From: Acidimicrobiia bacterium
GTDB taxonomy: Bacteria > Actinomycetota > Acidimicrobiia > Acidimicrobiales > AC-14
Assembly: GCA_023265025.1 (NCBI GenBank)
Contig: JAHFUP010000022.1
Location: forward strand, 1 to 60,602
Reading direction: 5' to 3'
DNA: 60,602 nucleotides
The position numbers and the translations under genes are program-made. The notes beneath the pieces were generated by a model that made no database searches, was not told where the DNA came from, and saw nothing but the letters and a program-made list of their open reading frames with translations. Shown piece after piece: positions 44,679 to 52,841 of the stretch (the first letter of the stretch is position 1; every line of letters starts with the position of its first letter).

Positions 44679-45712
44679 CGGGCGAGGGCGTCGAGCACGT
44701 CGCTCGCCGCCCGCTGGCGGTCCTCGGCGAAGGCCGACCGGGCCGGCGGGGGAGCGCCCAGGGTGATGCTGGCGACAGCATCGAGGGCGGCGAGCAGCTC
44801 CCGAAGCTCACGGGGCGGCGGGAAGTACTCGTCCTCGGTGGTCACGGCGACCTCCTCGACCCCGTGCGCCGGGTTCAGGCGGGCGATCACCTCCCGCACC
44901 AGCTCCTCGGGCGCGGAGGCGCCGGCGGTCACCCCGACGACACCGGACAGGTCGTCGGGCAACTCGTCGGCGCGGTTGACCCGGTAGACGCGGGGGCAGC
45001 CGGCGTTGCGGGCCTCCTTCTCCAGGGCCACCGTGTTGGAGGAGTTGGCCGACCCGATGACCACGATGGCGTCGGCTTTCCCGGCGATCTCGGTGAGGGC
45101 GGACTGGCGGTTGGTGGTGGCGAAGCAGAGGTCGCTCTTGCCGGGCATCCAGAGGTCGGGGAACCGCTGCCGGGCGGCGTCCAGCACGCCGGCCCAGTCC
45201 TGGTGGCTCAGCGTCGTCTGGGCCAGCAGCGCCACCGGGCCGCCGGGGTCGGGCAGCGCGGCGACCGCGTCCTCCGACTCGACGAGGTGGATCGACTCCG
45301 GGGCCACCGCCATCGTGCCCACCGCCTCGTCGTGGCCCTCGTGGCCGACGTAGAGGATCGAGAACCCCTTGCCGGCCCGCACCTTGACCTCGTGATGCAC
45401 CTTGGTCACCAGCGGGCAGACGGCGTCGACCACGAACCCGCCACCGGCGCGGGCGGCCTCGACCACTTCGGGAGCGGAGCCGTGGGCGCTGAGCATCAGG
45501 GGAGCGCCCGGCGGGACCTCGGAGACGTCGTCCACGAAGACGACGCCCAGCTTGCGGAACCGGTCGACGACCAGGCCGTTGTGGACGATCTCGTGGTAGC
45601 AGTACACCGGCGGCTCGAAGACCCGGACCATCCACCCGAGCGCCTTGATCGCCATCTCCACGCCGGCGCAGAAGCCCCGCGGCGCGGCCAGCAGCACCCG
45701 GTCGACGTCCAC
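44675..45712 (-). CDS. ispH: 4-hydroxy-3-methylbut-2-enyl diphosphate reductase
   Basis: A 345-aa iron-sulfur enzyme, last step of the MEP isoprenoid pathway. The three cluster cysteines are in LLAAPRGFCAGVEMAIKAL, VVDAVCPLVTKVH and SDLCFATTNRQ. EIVHNGLVVDRF and SANSSNTVAL supply substrate contacts. GTG start with TAGGCT 6 nt upstream. Divergent from the DUF512 gene. Confidence 0.95.
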   Translation of the reverse strand: MDVDRVLLAAPRGFCAGVEMAIKALGWMVRVFEPPVYCYHEIVHNGLVVDRFRKLGVVFVDDVSEVPPGAPLMLSAHGSAPEVVEAARAGGGFVVDAVCPLVTKVHHEVKVRAGKGFSILYVGHEGHDEAVGTMAVAPESIHLVESEDAVAALPDPGGPVALLAQTTLSHQDWAGVLDAARQRFPDLWMPGKSDLCFATTNRQSALTEIAGKADAIVVIGSANSSNTVALEKEARNAGCPRVYRVNRADELPDDLSGVVGVTAGASAPEELVREVIARLNPAHGVEEVAVTTEDEYFPPPRELRELLAALDAVASITLGAPPPARSAFAEDRQRAASDVLDALAR

Positions 45713-45718
45713 CCAATC

Positions 45719-45724
45719 AGCCTA
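45719..45724 (-). promoter_or_regulatory. -10 box for leaderless ispH mRNA
   Basis: TAGGCT on the minus strand, 6-nt spacer, GTG 45712. Confidence 0.5.
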
Positions 45725-45739
45725 CCGGCCGCACTCCCG

Positions 45740-45745
45740 TATCCT
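45740..45745 (+). promoter_or_regulatory. -10 box for the DUF512 gene
   Basis: TATCCT, 6-nt spacer, ATG 45752; 15 bp from the divergent ispH box. Confidence 0.5.
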
Positions 45746-45751
45746 GGCTGC

Positions 45752-47113
45752 ATGTCCCTGCCCCGGGTTGTTGCCGTCGCGCCCGGATCGCCGGCGTCCC
45801 GGGCCGGCTTGCAGCCGGGCGACGAGGTCGTCAGCCTGGCCGGCCGGCGCCCTCGTGACGTCATCGAGTGGCGCCTGCTGACCGATGAGGCCGACGTCGA
45901 CATGGAGTTGCGCCGGGGCGGCCTGGACTTCGACATCGTCGTGGCCAAGGACGAGGGCGAGCCGCTCGGGGCCGAGGTTTCGTCGGCCCTTTTCGACAAG
46001 GTCCGCACCTGCGACAACCACTGCGACTTCTGCTTCATCTACCAATTGCCGCCCTCGCTGCGTCAGAGCCTCTACCTCAAGGACGACGACTACCGCCTGT
46101 CGTTCCTCTACGGGAACTTCACCACGCTGACCCGGTTCACCGAGATGGATCTCGAGCGGGTGGTCACCGAGCGGCTGAGCCCGCTCAACGTCAGCATCCA
46201 CGCCACCGACCCCGAGTTGCGATCGCGCATGCTGCGCAACCGTCGGGGCGCCACCAGCCTGCGCTGGCTGCGGGCCCTGCTCGACAACGGCATCGAGGTC
46301 CACGGGCAGGTTGTCGTCTGCCCGGGGGTCAACGACGGCGCCGTGCTCGACGACACCCTCGTCGGCATCCTCGACGAATACCCCGAGCTGGCGACGGCGT
46401 GCATCGTCCCCCTCGGCGTCAGCCGGTACAACACCGAGGCCGCCATGCGGCCCCACACGGTCGAGGAGGCCCGGGCGGTCGTCGACACCGTCGAGGACTG
46501 GCAGGACGTCTTCCGCTCGGTCCTGGGCCGGCGCGTTGTCTTCGCGGCCGATGAGTACTACCTGCTGGCCGGCCGGCCGTTCCCCGCCGCCGACGCCTAC
46601 GAGGGCTTCCCGCAGCACGAGAACGGCATCGGCATGGCCCGCGCCTTCCAGATGGAGCTGGCCGGCGAGGTGGAGGCCGAGTCGGGGATCGGCGTGCAGC
46701 CCGGGTTTTTCGCATGGGTCGACGGGGCGCCGGCCGAGGGCTACCGGGCGCCGCGCACCGACGGGCTCATTTCGCTGACGCCCCGCCGGAGCGCCCCGAT
46801 CGCGGTGCTGACCGGCGAGTACGGCGCCGCGGTCATCGAGCCCCTCGTCGCCGCGCTCGACCGCCCGGACGTGCGGGTGCTCCCCGTCCCGAACAATTTC
46901 TTCGGCGGCAACATCGGCGTCACCGGCCTCTTGGTCGGCCAGGACCTCGCCCCCGTGCTGGCCGCCCAACCCGAGGGCCACCGCTACCTCCTGCCCGACG
47001 TCTGCCTGTCGGGTGGCCTCTTCCTCGACGGCACCAAGCCCGAGGACCTGCCCCGCCCCGTCGAGATCATCCGGTCCGACGGCATCTCCCTACGTCAGGC
47101 CCTGGAGCTGTGA
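45752..47113 (+). CDS. DUF512 protein with PDZ and radical-SAM-like domain
   Basis: A 453-aa protein. Residues 1-60 are a PDZ domain (VVAVAPGSPASRAGLQPGDE). An Fe-S motif Cys-x3-Cys-x2-Cys follows in VRTCDNHCDFCFIYQLPP. The C-terminal half is DUF512 (GVSRYNTEAAMRPHT, ADEYYLLAGRPFP, NFFGGNIGVTGLLVGQD). The family often sits next to der, as here, and its substrate is unknown; a role tied to ribosome assembly or tRNA has been suspected from context only. Start fixed by the -10 box. Confidence 0.88.
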   Translation: MSLPRVVAVAPGSPASRAGLQPGDEVVSLAGRRPRDVIEWRLLTDEADVDMELRRGGLDFDIVVAKDEGEPLGAEVSSALFDKVRTCDNHCDFCFIYQLPPSLRQSLYLKDDDYRLSFLYGNFTTLTRFTEMDLERVVTERLSPLNVSIHATDPELRSRMLRNRRGATSLRWLRALLDNGIEVHGQVVVCPGVNDGAVLDDTLVGILDEYPELATACIVPLGVSRYNTEAAMRPHTVEEARAVVDTVEDWQDVFRSVLGRRVVFAADEYYLLAGRPFPAADAYEGFPQHENGIGMARAFQMELAGEVEAESGIGVQPGFFAWVDGAPAEGYRAPRTDGLISLTPRRSAPIAVLTGEYGAAVIEPLVAALDRPDVRVLPVPNNFFGGNIGVTGLLVGQDLAPVLAAQPEGHRYLLPDVCLSGGLFLDGTKPEDLPRPVEIIRSDGISLRQALEL

Positions 47114-47128
47114 ACGTCACCCCCATCT

Positions 47129-47178
47129 CGAATTGGCTGCAGTTGGCCGTACTGGCGCGGTCAAGTGCAGCCAAATCG
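47129..47178. repeat. Palindromic repeat family, copy C
   Basis: Outer arms CGAATTGGCTGCA and TGCAGCCAAATCG match copies A and B; the inner part (GTTGGCCGTA / CTGGCGCGGTCAA) has diverged but still pairs partly. It lies 15 nt after the DUF512 stop and 17 nt before der. Confidence 0.8.
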
Positions 47179-47195
47179 CCGGCGGTGGAGCTTCC

Positions 47196-48494
47196 ATGAG
47201 CCTTCCCGTCGTCGCCATCGTCGGCCGTCCCAACGTCGGCAAGTCGACCCTCGTCAACCGCATCGTCGGCCGGCGGGTGGCGATCGTCGAGGAGCAGCCG
47301 GGCGTCACGCGCGACCGCAAGGAGCTGGAGACCGACTGGCGGGGCCGGCGTTTCATGGTCGTCGACACCGGCGGCTGGATGGCCGGCGGCGGCGACCTCG
47401 ACGCCAAGGTCAGCGAGCAGGCCGAGCGGGCCATCAAGGGCGCCGACGTCGTGCTGTTCGTGGCCGACGCCATCGTGGGCATCACCGAGGAGGACGACCG
47501 GGTGGCCGCCATCCTGCGCCGGACGAAGCGGCCGGTCGTGGTCGTGGTCAACAAGGTCGACAGCGAGCACCGCGAGACCGACGCCTGGGACTTCGCCCGC
47601 CTCGGGCTGGGCGAGCCGATGCCGGTGAGCGCCCTCCACGGCCGCCAGGTCGGCGACCTGCTCGACGCCGTCTTCGAGCGTCTCCCGCCGGCGGACCCCG
47701 ACGACGTCCCGGCCGGCGATCCCTCGAAGGTCCCGTCGATTGCGGTGGTAGGCCGGCCGAACGTGGGGAAGTCCACTCTGTTCAACCGGCTGATCGGCGA
47801 CGACCGGTCGGTCGTCCACGACCAGCCCGGCACGACCCGTGACTCCATCGACACGGTGGTGGAGACGCCCGACGGGCCGCTGTGCTTCATCGACACCGCC
47901 GGCATGCGTCGGAAGAGCAAGATCGTCGAGGGCACGGAGTACTACTCGCTCGTCCGGGCGCTGCAGACCGTCGATCGGGCCGACGCGGCCATGCTGGTCA
48001 TCGACGCCTCGGACGGTGTGACCCACCAGGACCAGCGCCTGGCCGAGCGGATCGACGCCGCCGGCAGCCCGGTGCTGATCGTCATGAACAAGATGGACCT
48101 CCTCGACGCGACGAAGCGGGCCGACATCGCCGAGCAGGTCGCCGATCGGCTGGCCTTCCTCGGGTACGCGCCCGTGCTCAACATCAGCGCGCTCACGGGC
48201 AAGGGTGTCCGCCGGCTGCTGCCGGCGATCCAGGAGGCCATCGAGGCCTACCACCGCCGGGTGCCGACGCGGGAGCTCAACGAGGTGGTGCAGGCGGCGC
48301 AGGCCCAGCAGCCGGCGCCGGGCGCTCGGGTGCTCTACGCCACCCAGGGGGCCACCGATCCGCCCACGTTCACCCTGTTCACCAACAAGGCCCTGCCGGC
48401 GCCGTACCTGCGCTACCTGGAACGCCGGATCCGGGAGCACTTCGGGTTCGGGCCGACGCCACTCAAGCTCCGGGTCCGCAGCCGCACGAGCTGA
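47196..48494 (+). CDS. der: Ribosome assembly GTPase Der (EngA)
   Basis: A 432-aa protein with two GTPase domains in tandem: VVAIVGRPNVGKSTLVNRIV with DTGGW, and SIAVVGRPNVGKSTLFNRLI with DTAGM, plus NKVD and NKMD specificity motifs. A C-terminal KH-like domain (PPTFTLFTNKALPAPYLRYL) binds the 50S subunit. Start ATG 47196 with GGTGGAG upstream. Confidence 0.96.
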   Translation: MSLPVVAIVGRPNVGKSTLVNRIVGRRVAIVEEQPGVTRDRKELETDWRGRRFMVVDTGGWMAGGGDLDAKVSEQAERAIKGADVVLFVADAIVGITEEDDRVAAILRRTKRPVVVVVNKVDSEHRETDAWDFARLGLGEPMPVSALHGRQVGDLLDAVFERLPPADPDDVPAGDPSKVPSIAVVGRPNVGKSTLFNRLIGDDRSVVHDQPGTTRDSIDTVVETPDGPLCFIDTAGMRRKSKIVEGTEYYSLVRALQTVDRADAAMLVIDASDGVTHQDQRLAERIDAAGSPVLIVMNKMDLLDATKRADIAEQVADRLAFLGYAPVLNISALTGKGVRRLLPAIQEAIEAYHRRVPTRELNEVVQAAQAQQPAPGARVLYATQGATDPPTFTLFTNKALPAPYLRYLERRIREHFGFGPTPLKLRVRSRTS

Positions 48495-48557
48495 TTGGGC
48501 CCGGGCGGGCCGGCGTGCGCCCGAGCCTGTCCACAGCCTCTAGCATCTTCGGTGGAC

Positions 48558-49640
48558 ATGGTCCGGTACCCGCTTCTGCTGGTTGTCGCGTTCGCATGTG
48601 TCGTCGCCGCGATCATCTGGGCCCGCTCCGCGCTGCGGCTGGAGCGGTCCTGGCACCGCCTGCTTGAGAGCAGTGGCCCGTCGGGCACGATGGCCGCCAG
48701 CCTGGCCCGGTCGGCCTACCGCAAGGAAGTCCACACGACGCTGCTGTACACCGTCGTGGCGATGGTCTCCGTCGGTGCCTCGTTCGCCGGCACCTGGCCC
48801 CGCCTGACGCAGGTGCTCCTTGCCATCCCGATCGTCATGACGCTGATCTGGGGCCGGCGGTTCCTCGCCGAGGCCGATCTCATCGAGGAGCGGGCCGGTC
48901 TCGAGCGCCGGGCGGAGGAGGTCCTGTCCCAGGAGAACCTCGCGCCCCGGCGGTGGGCGGCCCGCTTGGCGCCCCAGGAGCTGCCGGAGTTCGAGGGCTT
49001 CGAGGTCGGCCGGGCCTACGAGGCCGGCACCGGGCTCATGGCCGGCGACTTCTACGACATCACTCCCACCGGCCCGAAGCGAGTGGCCGCTGTGATCGGC
49101 GACGTCTCCGGCCACGGTATCGAGCCGTCCATCACCGCCTTCCAGGTCAAGTACCTGCTGCGGGTCTTCCTGCGCCAGTACCGTGACCCGGCCCAGGCCC
49201 TCGAGGAGCTCAACGTCGTCATCTCGGCCCAGACCCGCAACGAGGAGTTCGTGTCGCTCTGCCTGGTGGTCTTCGACCTGGCCGCCGGCACGCTGCGGTA
49301 CGCCTCGGCCGGCCACCCGCCGGCGTGGCTGTGGCACGACGGCGAGGTCCGGCCCCTCCGCTCGACCGGCCCGCTCCTGACGCTGAGCCCGAAGGCGTCC
49401 TATGGCAGCCGGGAGGTCACCCTCGATCCCGGCGACCTGCTCGTGCTCTACACCGACGGCTTGGCCGAGGCCCGCGCCGGCGGGCAGCTCTTCGGGGAGG
49501 AACGCATCGCCGCCCACATCCGGCGCGACCCGGGGGCGGCCGCCGACGTCCTCTGCAAGTCGTTGCTGGCTGCGGCCCGTGACTTCGCCACCGGCCCCAT
49601 TCGCGACGACGTCGCCATCCTCGCTGTCCGCCGCACCTGA
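48558..49640 (+). CDS. Membrane SpoIIE/RsbU-type PP2C serine phosphatase
   Basis: A 360-aa protein with three hydrophobic segments in the first 95 residues and a C-terminal PP2C-like domain: LMAGDFYDITPTG and IGDVSGHGIEPSI (metal Asp residues), YASAGHPPAWLW, LYTDGLAEARAG. It probably dephosphorylates STAS antagonists; the only one in the window is at 2957-3352. ATG 48558 is used; a GTG two codons earlier is 5 nt after a TAGCAT box. Confidence 0.88.
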   Translation: MVRYPLLLVVAFACVVAAIIWARSALRLERSWHRLLESSGPSGTMAASLARSAYRKEVHTTLLYTVVAMVSVGASFAGTWPRLTQVLLAIPIVMTLIWGRRFLAEADLIEERAGLERRAEEVLSQENLAPRRWAARLAPQELPEFEGFEVGRAYEAGTGLMAGDFYDITPTGPKRVAAVIGDVSGHGIEPSITAFQVKYLLRVFLRQYRDPAQALEELNVVISAQTRNEEFVSLCLVVFDLAAGTLRYASAGHPPAWLWHDGEVRPLRSTGPLLTLSPKASYGSREVTLDPGDLLVLYTDGLAEARAGGQLFGEERIAAHIRRDPGAAADVLCKSLLAAARDFATGPIRDDVAILAVRRT

Positions 49641-49651
49641 CCGTCGTCCCG

Positions 49652-49852
49652 ATGCCGACGTGTGAGGACTGCGACCACTACTGGCGACCGGGCGAGCTCG
49701 GGGAGGGCGGCGCCTGCCCGACGTGCGGCAAGGCGCTCGACACGACCCCGTCGAAGACGCCATGGCACTTCAAGCTGCTGATTGTGTCGATGACTGTCTA
49801 CCTGGGCTGGCGCTTCGTGCAGCTTGTCTCCTGGGTGGTGCACAAGATCTGA
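49652..49852 (+). CDS. Small zinc-ribbon membrane protein, 66 aa
   Basis: Four cysteines in two pairs (CEDCDHYW, CPTCGKAL) form a zinc ribbon, followed by a C-terminal hydrophobic helix (HFKLLIVSMTVYLGWRFVQL). 11 nt after the phosphatase stop, so likely co-transcribed. Role unknown. Confidence 0.78.
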   Translation: MPTCEDCDHYWRPGELGEGGACPTCGKALDTTPSKTPWHFKLLIVSMTVYLGWRFVQLVSWVVHKI

Positions 49853-49857
49853 GCTGA

Positions 49858-50645
49858 TCAGAGACCGGCGCACTGCCCCGTCTTGGACGGGACGTTGTTC
49901 GGCTGGCCGGCGTTGGTGGGCGCCGGCGCGTTTCCGGTACAGGACAGCGCGTTGGCGCTGGACAGCGAGGCCAGCGTGGCCGACTCGGTGGCGGTGGTGG
50001 CCTGGCCGGCGGCGAAGTTCATGATGATCGCCGTCTGGCCGGCGGCGTGGGTGAACTCGTAACGCCAGAACGGGTTGTTGTCACCGTTGGCGAAGTTTGT
50101 TGACCGCCAGGCCGACGGGCGCGCCGGGACCCCGGAGGACGTGGCCGAGGCGCACGTCGGCGGACGCGGTCCCAGTGAAGGTCTGGAAGGTCGTCACCCA
50201 CGTATCGGTGAGCTCGGGTGTCGCGTCTCCGTCGGAGGTGGCCCGATCCGGGTGTTGGCGTCGGACGCGAGGTTGTTCGACGTTTGCATGCGGGCGGTCT
50301 GTGTCGACGCCGAGTTGTTGGTGCAGATGTTCAACCAGCGGGCGAAGCCCTCGTTCGTGGGCACGAACACCTTGCGCCGGACCTGGAAGTTGCCCATGGT
50401 CCGTGCCGGCAGCACGACCTGGCGGCCCGAGCACTCCAGGGACGCGGGGCCGTTCTGGTTGTAGACGGCCATGTTGCCCGTTGCACTGCCCGCCCACGTT
50501 GTTCAGGTCCACGCACAGGGCGTTGAATCCGTCGAACGCATCGTTCAGCGTGGCGTTGACGGTGGCCGCCGTTCAGCGTGGACGCTGCCACCGCATGGGT
50601 GAGATCACCCTTGCTCGCCGCCCCGCTGGCGCTCGAGGTCGTCAC
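49858..50645 (-). pseudogene. Frameshifted gene for a secreted-type protein
   Basis: On the minus strand one protein can be followed through at least four frame changes: SGAASKGDLTHAVAASTLNG, then ATLNDAFDGFNALCVDLNNV, then MAVYNQNGPASLECSGRQVV and FVPTNEGFARWLNICTNNSA, then LTDTWVTTFQTFTGTASADV, then NPFWRYEFTHAAGQTAIIMN to the stop at 49858. The Ala/Thr/Asn-rich composition and paired Cys suggest an exported protein. No family recognised. All neighbouring genes are intact, so decay is more likely than poor sequence, though sequencing error is not excluded. Confidence 0.65.
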
Positions 50646-50669
50646 CCTCGACGCTCACCGCCGTCGCCG

Positions 50670-51010
50670 ACCGGGTGTCCACGACGGCGGCGACGTCGTG
50701 CAGCTCCGGTCCCGCCCCCTGGAGGACGACCGAATCGGCCAGCCGGCCGGACTCGAGGTCGACGACGAACACCTCGCACCCCGCCTCGGTGCCCTCGCGG
50801 TCGAGCCGCTCCTGCACCGGTAGCCCCGCGAAGGCCGTCCAGGCCGACGTCCTCCGCCAGCACACTGCCCTCCTCCTTGGGCGGGCGGGAGAAGCCGACG
50901 AAGGCGAACCGGCCGAGGATGTCGACACCGCGTGCGAATCCCGGCACCCGGGCGACCGACTCGGGGTTCGAGCAGTGATGGAACGAAGAGTCACGACAAG
51001 GCCTCTTCAT
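50670..51010 (-). pseudogene. TIGR03032/DUF4915 protein, C-terminal fragment
   Basis: VARVPGFARGVDILGRFAFV and GFSRPP in one frame continue as GLPVQERLDREGTEAGCEVF and VVDLESGRLADSVVLQG in another. Together they match the C-terminal blade of TIGR03032 proteins (GF.RG.D, FVG.S, IPIAERL, GVWVVDL.TG). The frameshift lies near 50825. The rest of the gene is not adjacent; a likely N-terminal part is at 52596-52826. Confidence 0.65.
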
Positions 51011-51021
51011 GCCGACGGGCG

Positions 51022-51414
51022 CTACGCGATCCGCTCAAGGAGTTCACGAGGCGTGATCGCTGGTGGCGTGAGGTCCGCGTCGAGCAGGTCGTCGTCGCCG
51101 GTGACGAGGACGGCGTCGGCGGCCTCGGCCAAGGCCACGAGGTAGTCGTCGTCGGGGTCCCGGACCGCTTGCGACGAGTGGCCCGGGGCATCCCTGAGGT
51201 CTCCGTAACCCCGTAACGCCTCCACGAACGCGCCTGCGTCGGCGACGGAGAACCAGCGGCGGAACCGCGGCCGCATGAGAACCCCCGCCAGCTCGTCGAG
51301 GAGGTGCTCGGTCACGACGGCGCTGACGCTGCCCTCGGCCACCGCCCGCGCCACACGCGCCGGGGCCCCGTCGGGGTTGATCAGCGCGGAGACCCACACG
51401 TTCGGGTCGATCAC
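51022..51414 (-). CDS. PIN-domain toxin (VapC-like)
   Basis: A 130-aa predicted ribonuclease. Acidic residues of the PIN fold are in MIDPNVWVSALIN, ITEHLLDEL-like VVTEHLLDELAGVL, VRDPDDDYLVALA and LVTGDDDLLD. GTG start, 24 nt after the antitoxin stop. This is the 'PIN family toxin component' subgroup. Confidence 0.87.
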   Translation of the reverse strand: MIDPNVWVSALINPDGAPARVARAVAEGSVSAVVTEHLLDELAGVLMRPRFRRWFSVADAGAFVEALRGYGDLRDAPGHSSQAVRDPDDDYLVALAEAADAVLVTGDDDLLDADLTPPAITPRELLERIA

Positions 51415-51438
51415 CGCCCGTAGCGGCTCCGGCAGTGG

Positions 51439-51708
51439 TCAGCCCCCTCGGCGGGGAGAACGTTCGGCCCGCAGCGCGGCCAGCTCCTCGGCGGCGATGC
51501 GGGCCGCCTCCTCCTCACTCGGCGCCGTACCGGGCGCGATCCCGGCCCAGATGCGATTGAGCGCGCCGCCGAGGCCCAGGTGCTCCCGGAGGGCCTCCTC
51601 GAAGACCTCGTACTCGCGCTTGCCGTCCCGGGCGGCGGCGACCTTGGCGGCCCTGAGCAGCGCTTCGTCGATGTAGACCGTCGTCTTCTTCCGAGCCACC
51701 GTCACCAT
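51439..51708 (-). CDS. Antitoxin paired with the PIN toxin
   Basis: An 89-aa protein starting MVTVARKKTTVYIDEALLRA, a ribbon-helix-helix strand and helix typical of VapB antitoxins, followed by REYEVFEEALREHLGLGG and a C-terminal helix that would embrace the toxin. The ATG at 51708 is chosen because the frame upstream has no antitoxin-like sequence. Confidence 0.85.
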   Translation of the reverse strand: MVTVARKKTTVYIDEALLRAAKVAAARDGKREYEVFEEALREHLGLGGALNRIWAGIAPGTAPSEEEAARIAAEELAALRAERSPRRGG

Positions 51709-52140
51709 TTTGACGGAAAGACGGTCGGAGTGACAACCATTCTGGTGCCGGATCGTAGCGAGTCGACCAGCAGCGGACCACGGAACAGGAGCTCCAAGAA
51801 GTCGTCTTGCCTCGGCCATCCTTGCAGCGCCCGACGAGGCCGGACCGGGCCAGTTCACGAGCATTCCTGGCGCATCCGAGATCCTCGTCGGGCTGTCGAG
51901 TTGTCCCGGCCCGTGGGCGAGGCTAACGAAGGTCCCTGGAGTTTCCCCGGCGGCGGCGCACGCGCTCCACCCGCCGGGCTGTCGACGTGAGGAACAGGAA
52001 CTGTAACGTCGAGGGGTGCGACGTTCCGCCATGGGGTGAGATCGACGTCCTCCAACTATCCCTCCGGGCCTTGACCGGCGGCCGTGAGGGTCCGCGGCAG
52101 GCGGGTCTCACGGCCGGCGGCACGGCCACTCCAGCCGGCA
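51709..52140. other. Gene-free stretch of 432 bp
   Basis: No frame on either strand shows gene-like sequence here. A minus-strand frame stays open upstream of the antitoxin (MAEARRLLGAPVPWSAAGRL) but has no recognisable domain. Base composition is slightly lower in GC than the core genes. It may be remnant DNA. Confidence 0.5.
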
Positions 52141-52515
52141 TCACGGCGAGAGCTTCAGGATTCCTGTCTTCCTGGTCTTGAGGATATTGAGGTCGAGGTT
52201 CCGGAGTCGAATGACGGCGAACAGCTCCTCCTGGCCCAACTCGGTGTCGAGCGTGTCCCCGCTCACCCGGAAGGTCATCTTGCGGTGCACCGGCGACACG
52301 GTCGGGTTAAACACCGACACGGCCACCACGCCCGTCAGCTGATCGTTGTCGAAGGGATCGTCCTCCCAGAGGACGAAGCCGTCGCGGTAGGTGAAGTTCG
52401 CGGTGGTCAGCTCGAACGCGCTGAAGAGCGCGTCGTACTCGACGGTGACGTCCCAGTTGTCGCCCGCGCCACTCGTCTTCTTCGCCGAGATGGTGGGATT
52501 GGCGATGGATGCCAT
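52141..52515 (-). CDS. Unknown beta-rich protein, 124 aa
   Basis: Start ATG 52515 has a very strong AAGGAGG site 6 nt upstream, so the long open frame further upstream is not used. The protein (SIANPTISAKKTSGAGDNWD, VTVEYDALFSAFELTTANFT, RDGFVLWEDDPFDNDQLTG, ILKTRKTGILKLSP) alternates hydrophobic and polar residues like an immunoglobulin-type beta sandwich, without a signal peptide. I do not recognise the family. It sits between the two pieces of the broken TIGR03032 gene. Confidence 0.75.
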   Translation of the reverse strand: MASIANPTISAKKTSGAGDNWDVTVEYDALFSAFELTTANFTYRDGFVLWEDDPFDNDQLTGVVAVSVFNPTVSPVHRKMTFRVSGDTLDTELGQEELFAVIRLRNLDLNILKTRKTGILKLSP

Positions 52516-52595
52516 TGGTTGCCTCCTTCGTACGAACGGGCCCTCCGCCGCACGAAAGGATGAGCCCCGGGCAGAGACTCTTGATACAGGCGAGT

Positions 52596-52826
52596 TCATG
52601 AATCGACCTCGACAACCTCGCTCGCGCCGACACCGCCGGGGTAGGGACTGACCGCGCGATCCTTGAGGCGGCCGGTGGAACTCTGATCGGGTCCGAATGC
52701 CATGTCTTGCACCCCGAGGAGACCCGTTGTCCACGCCACCTGCGGCACGAACAGGCGGTCGTGCCCGTCCGGGGTCATCTCGCCGGCGGGTAGGGCGTTC
52801 TCGAGCTCGCCCCGTTCCTCGTCCAT
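52596..52826 (-). pseudogene. Probable TIGR03032 N-terminal fragment
   Basis: PDGHDRLFVPQVAWTTGLLG followed by VQDMAFG resembles the TIGR03032 block FVPR..xxTGDxxIHDMAWG. The rest of the frame (VVEVDS end) does not match. Same strand and correct order relative to the C-terminal piece at 50670-51010, 1.6 kb downstream. Confidence 0.45.
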
Positions 52827-52841
52827 GAGCGGCCATTTTGC

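Noticed and set aside
44864-45751. Upstream extension of the DUF512 gene frame
   Set aside because: It runs through ispH on the opposite strand. The -10 box and PDZ start place the true start at 45752.
49853-51010. Plus-strand open frames in the decayed stretch (for example 50097-50978)
   Set aside because: Arg/Pro/Gly-rich low-complexity products; the recognisable protein sequence is on the minus strand.
51709-52032. Upstream extension of the antitoxin frame
   Set aside because: Antitoxin-like sequence starts at 51708; the earlier codons show no domain.
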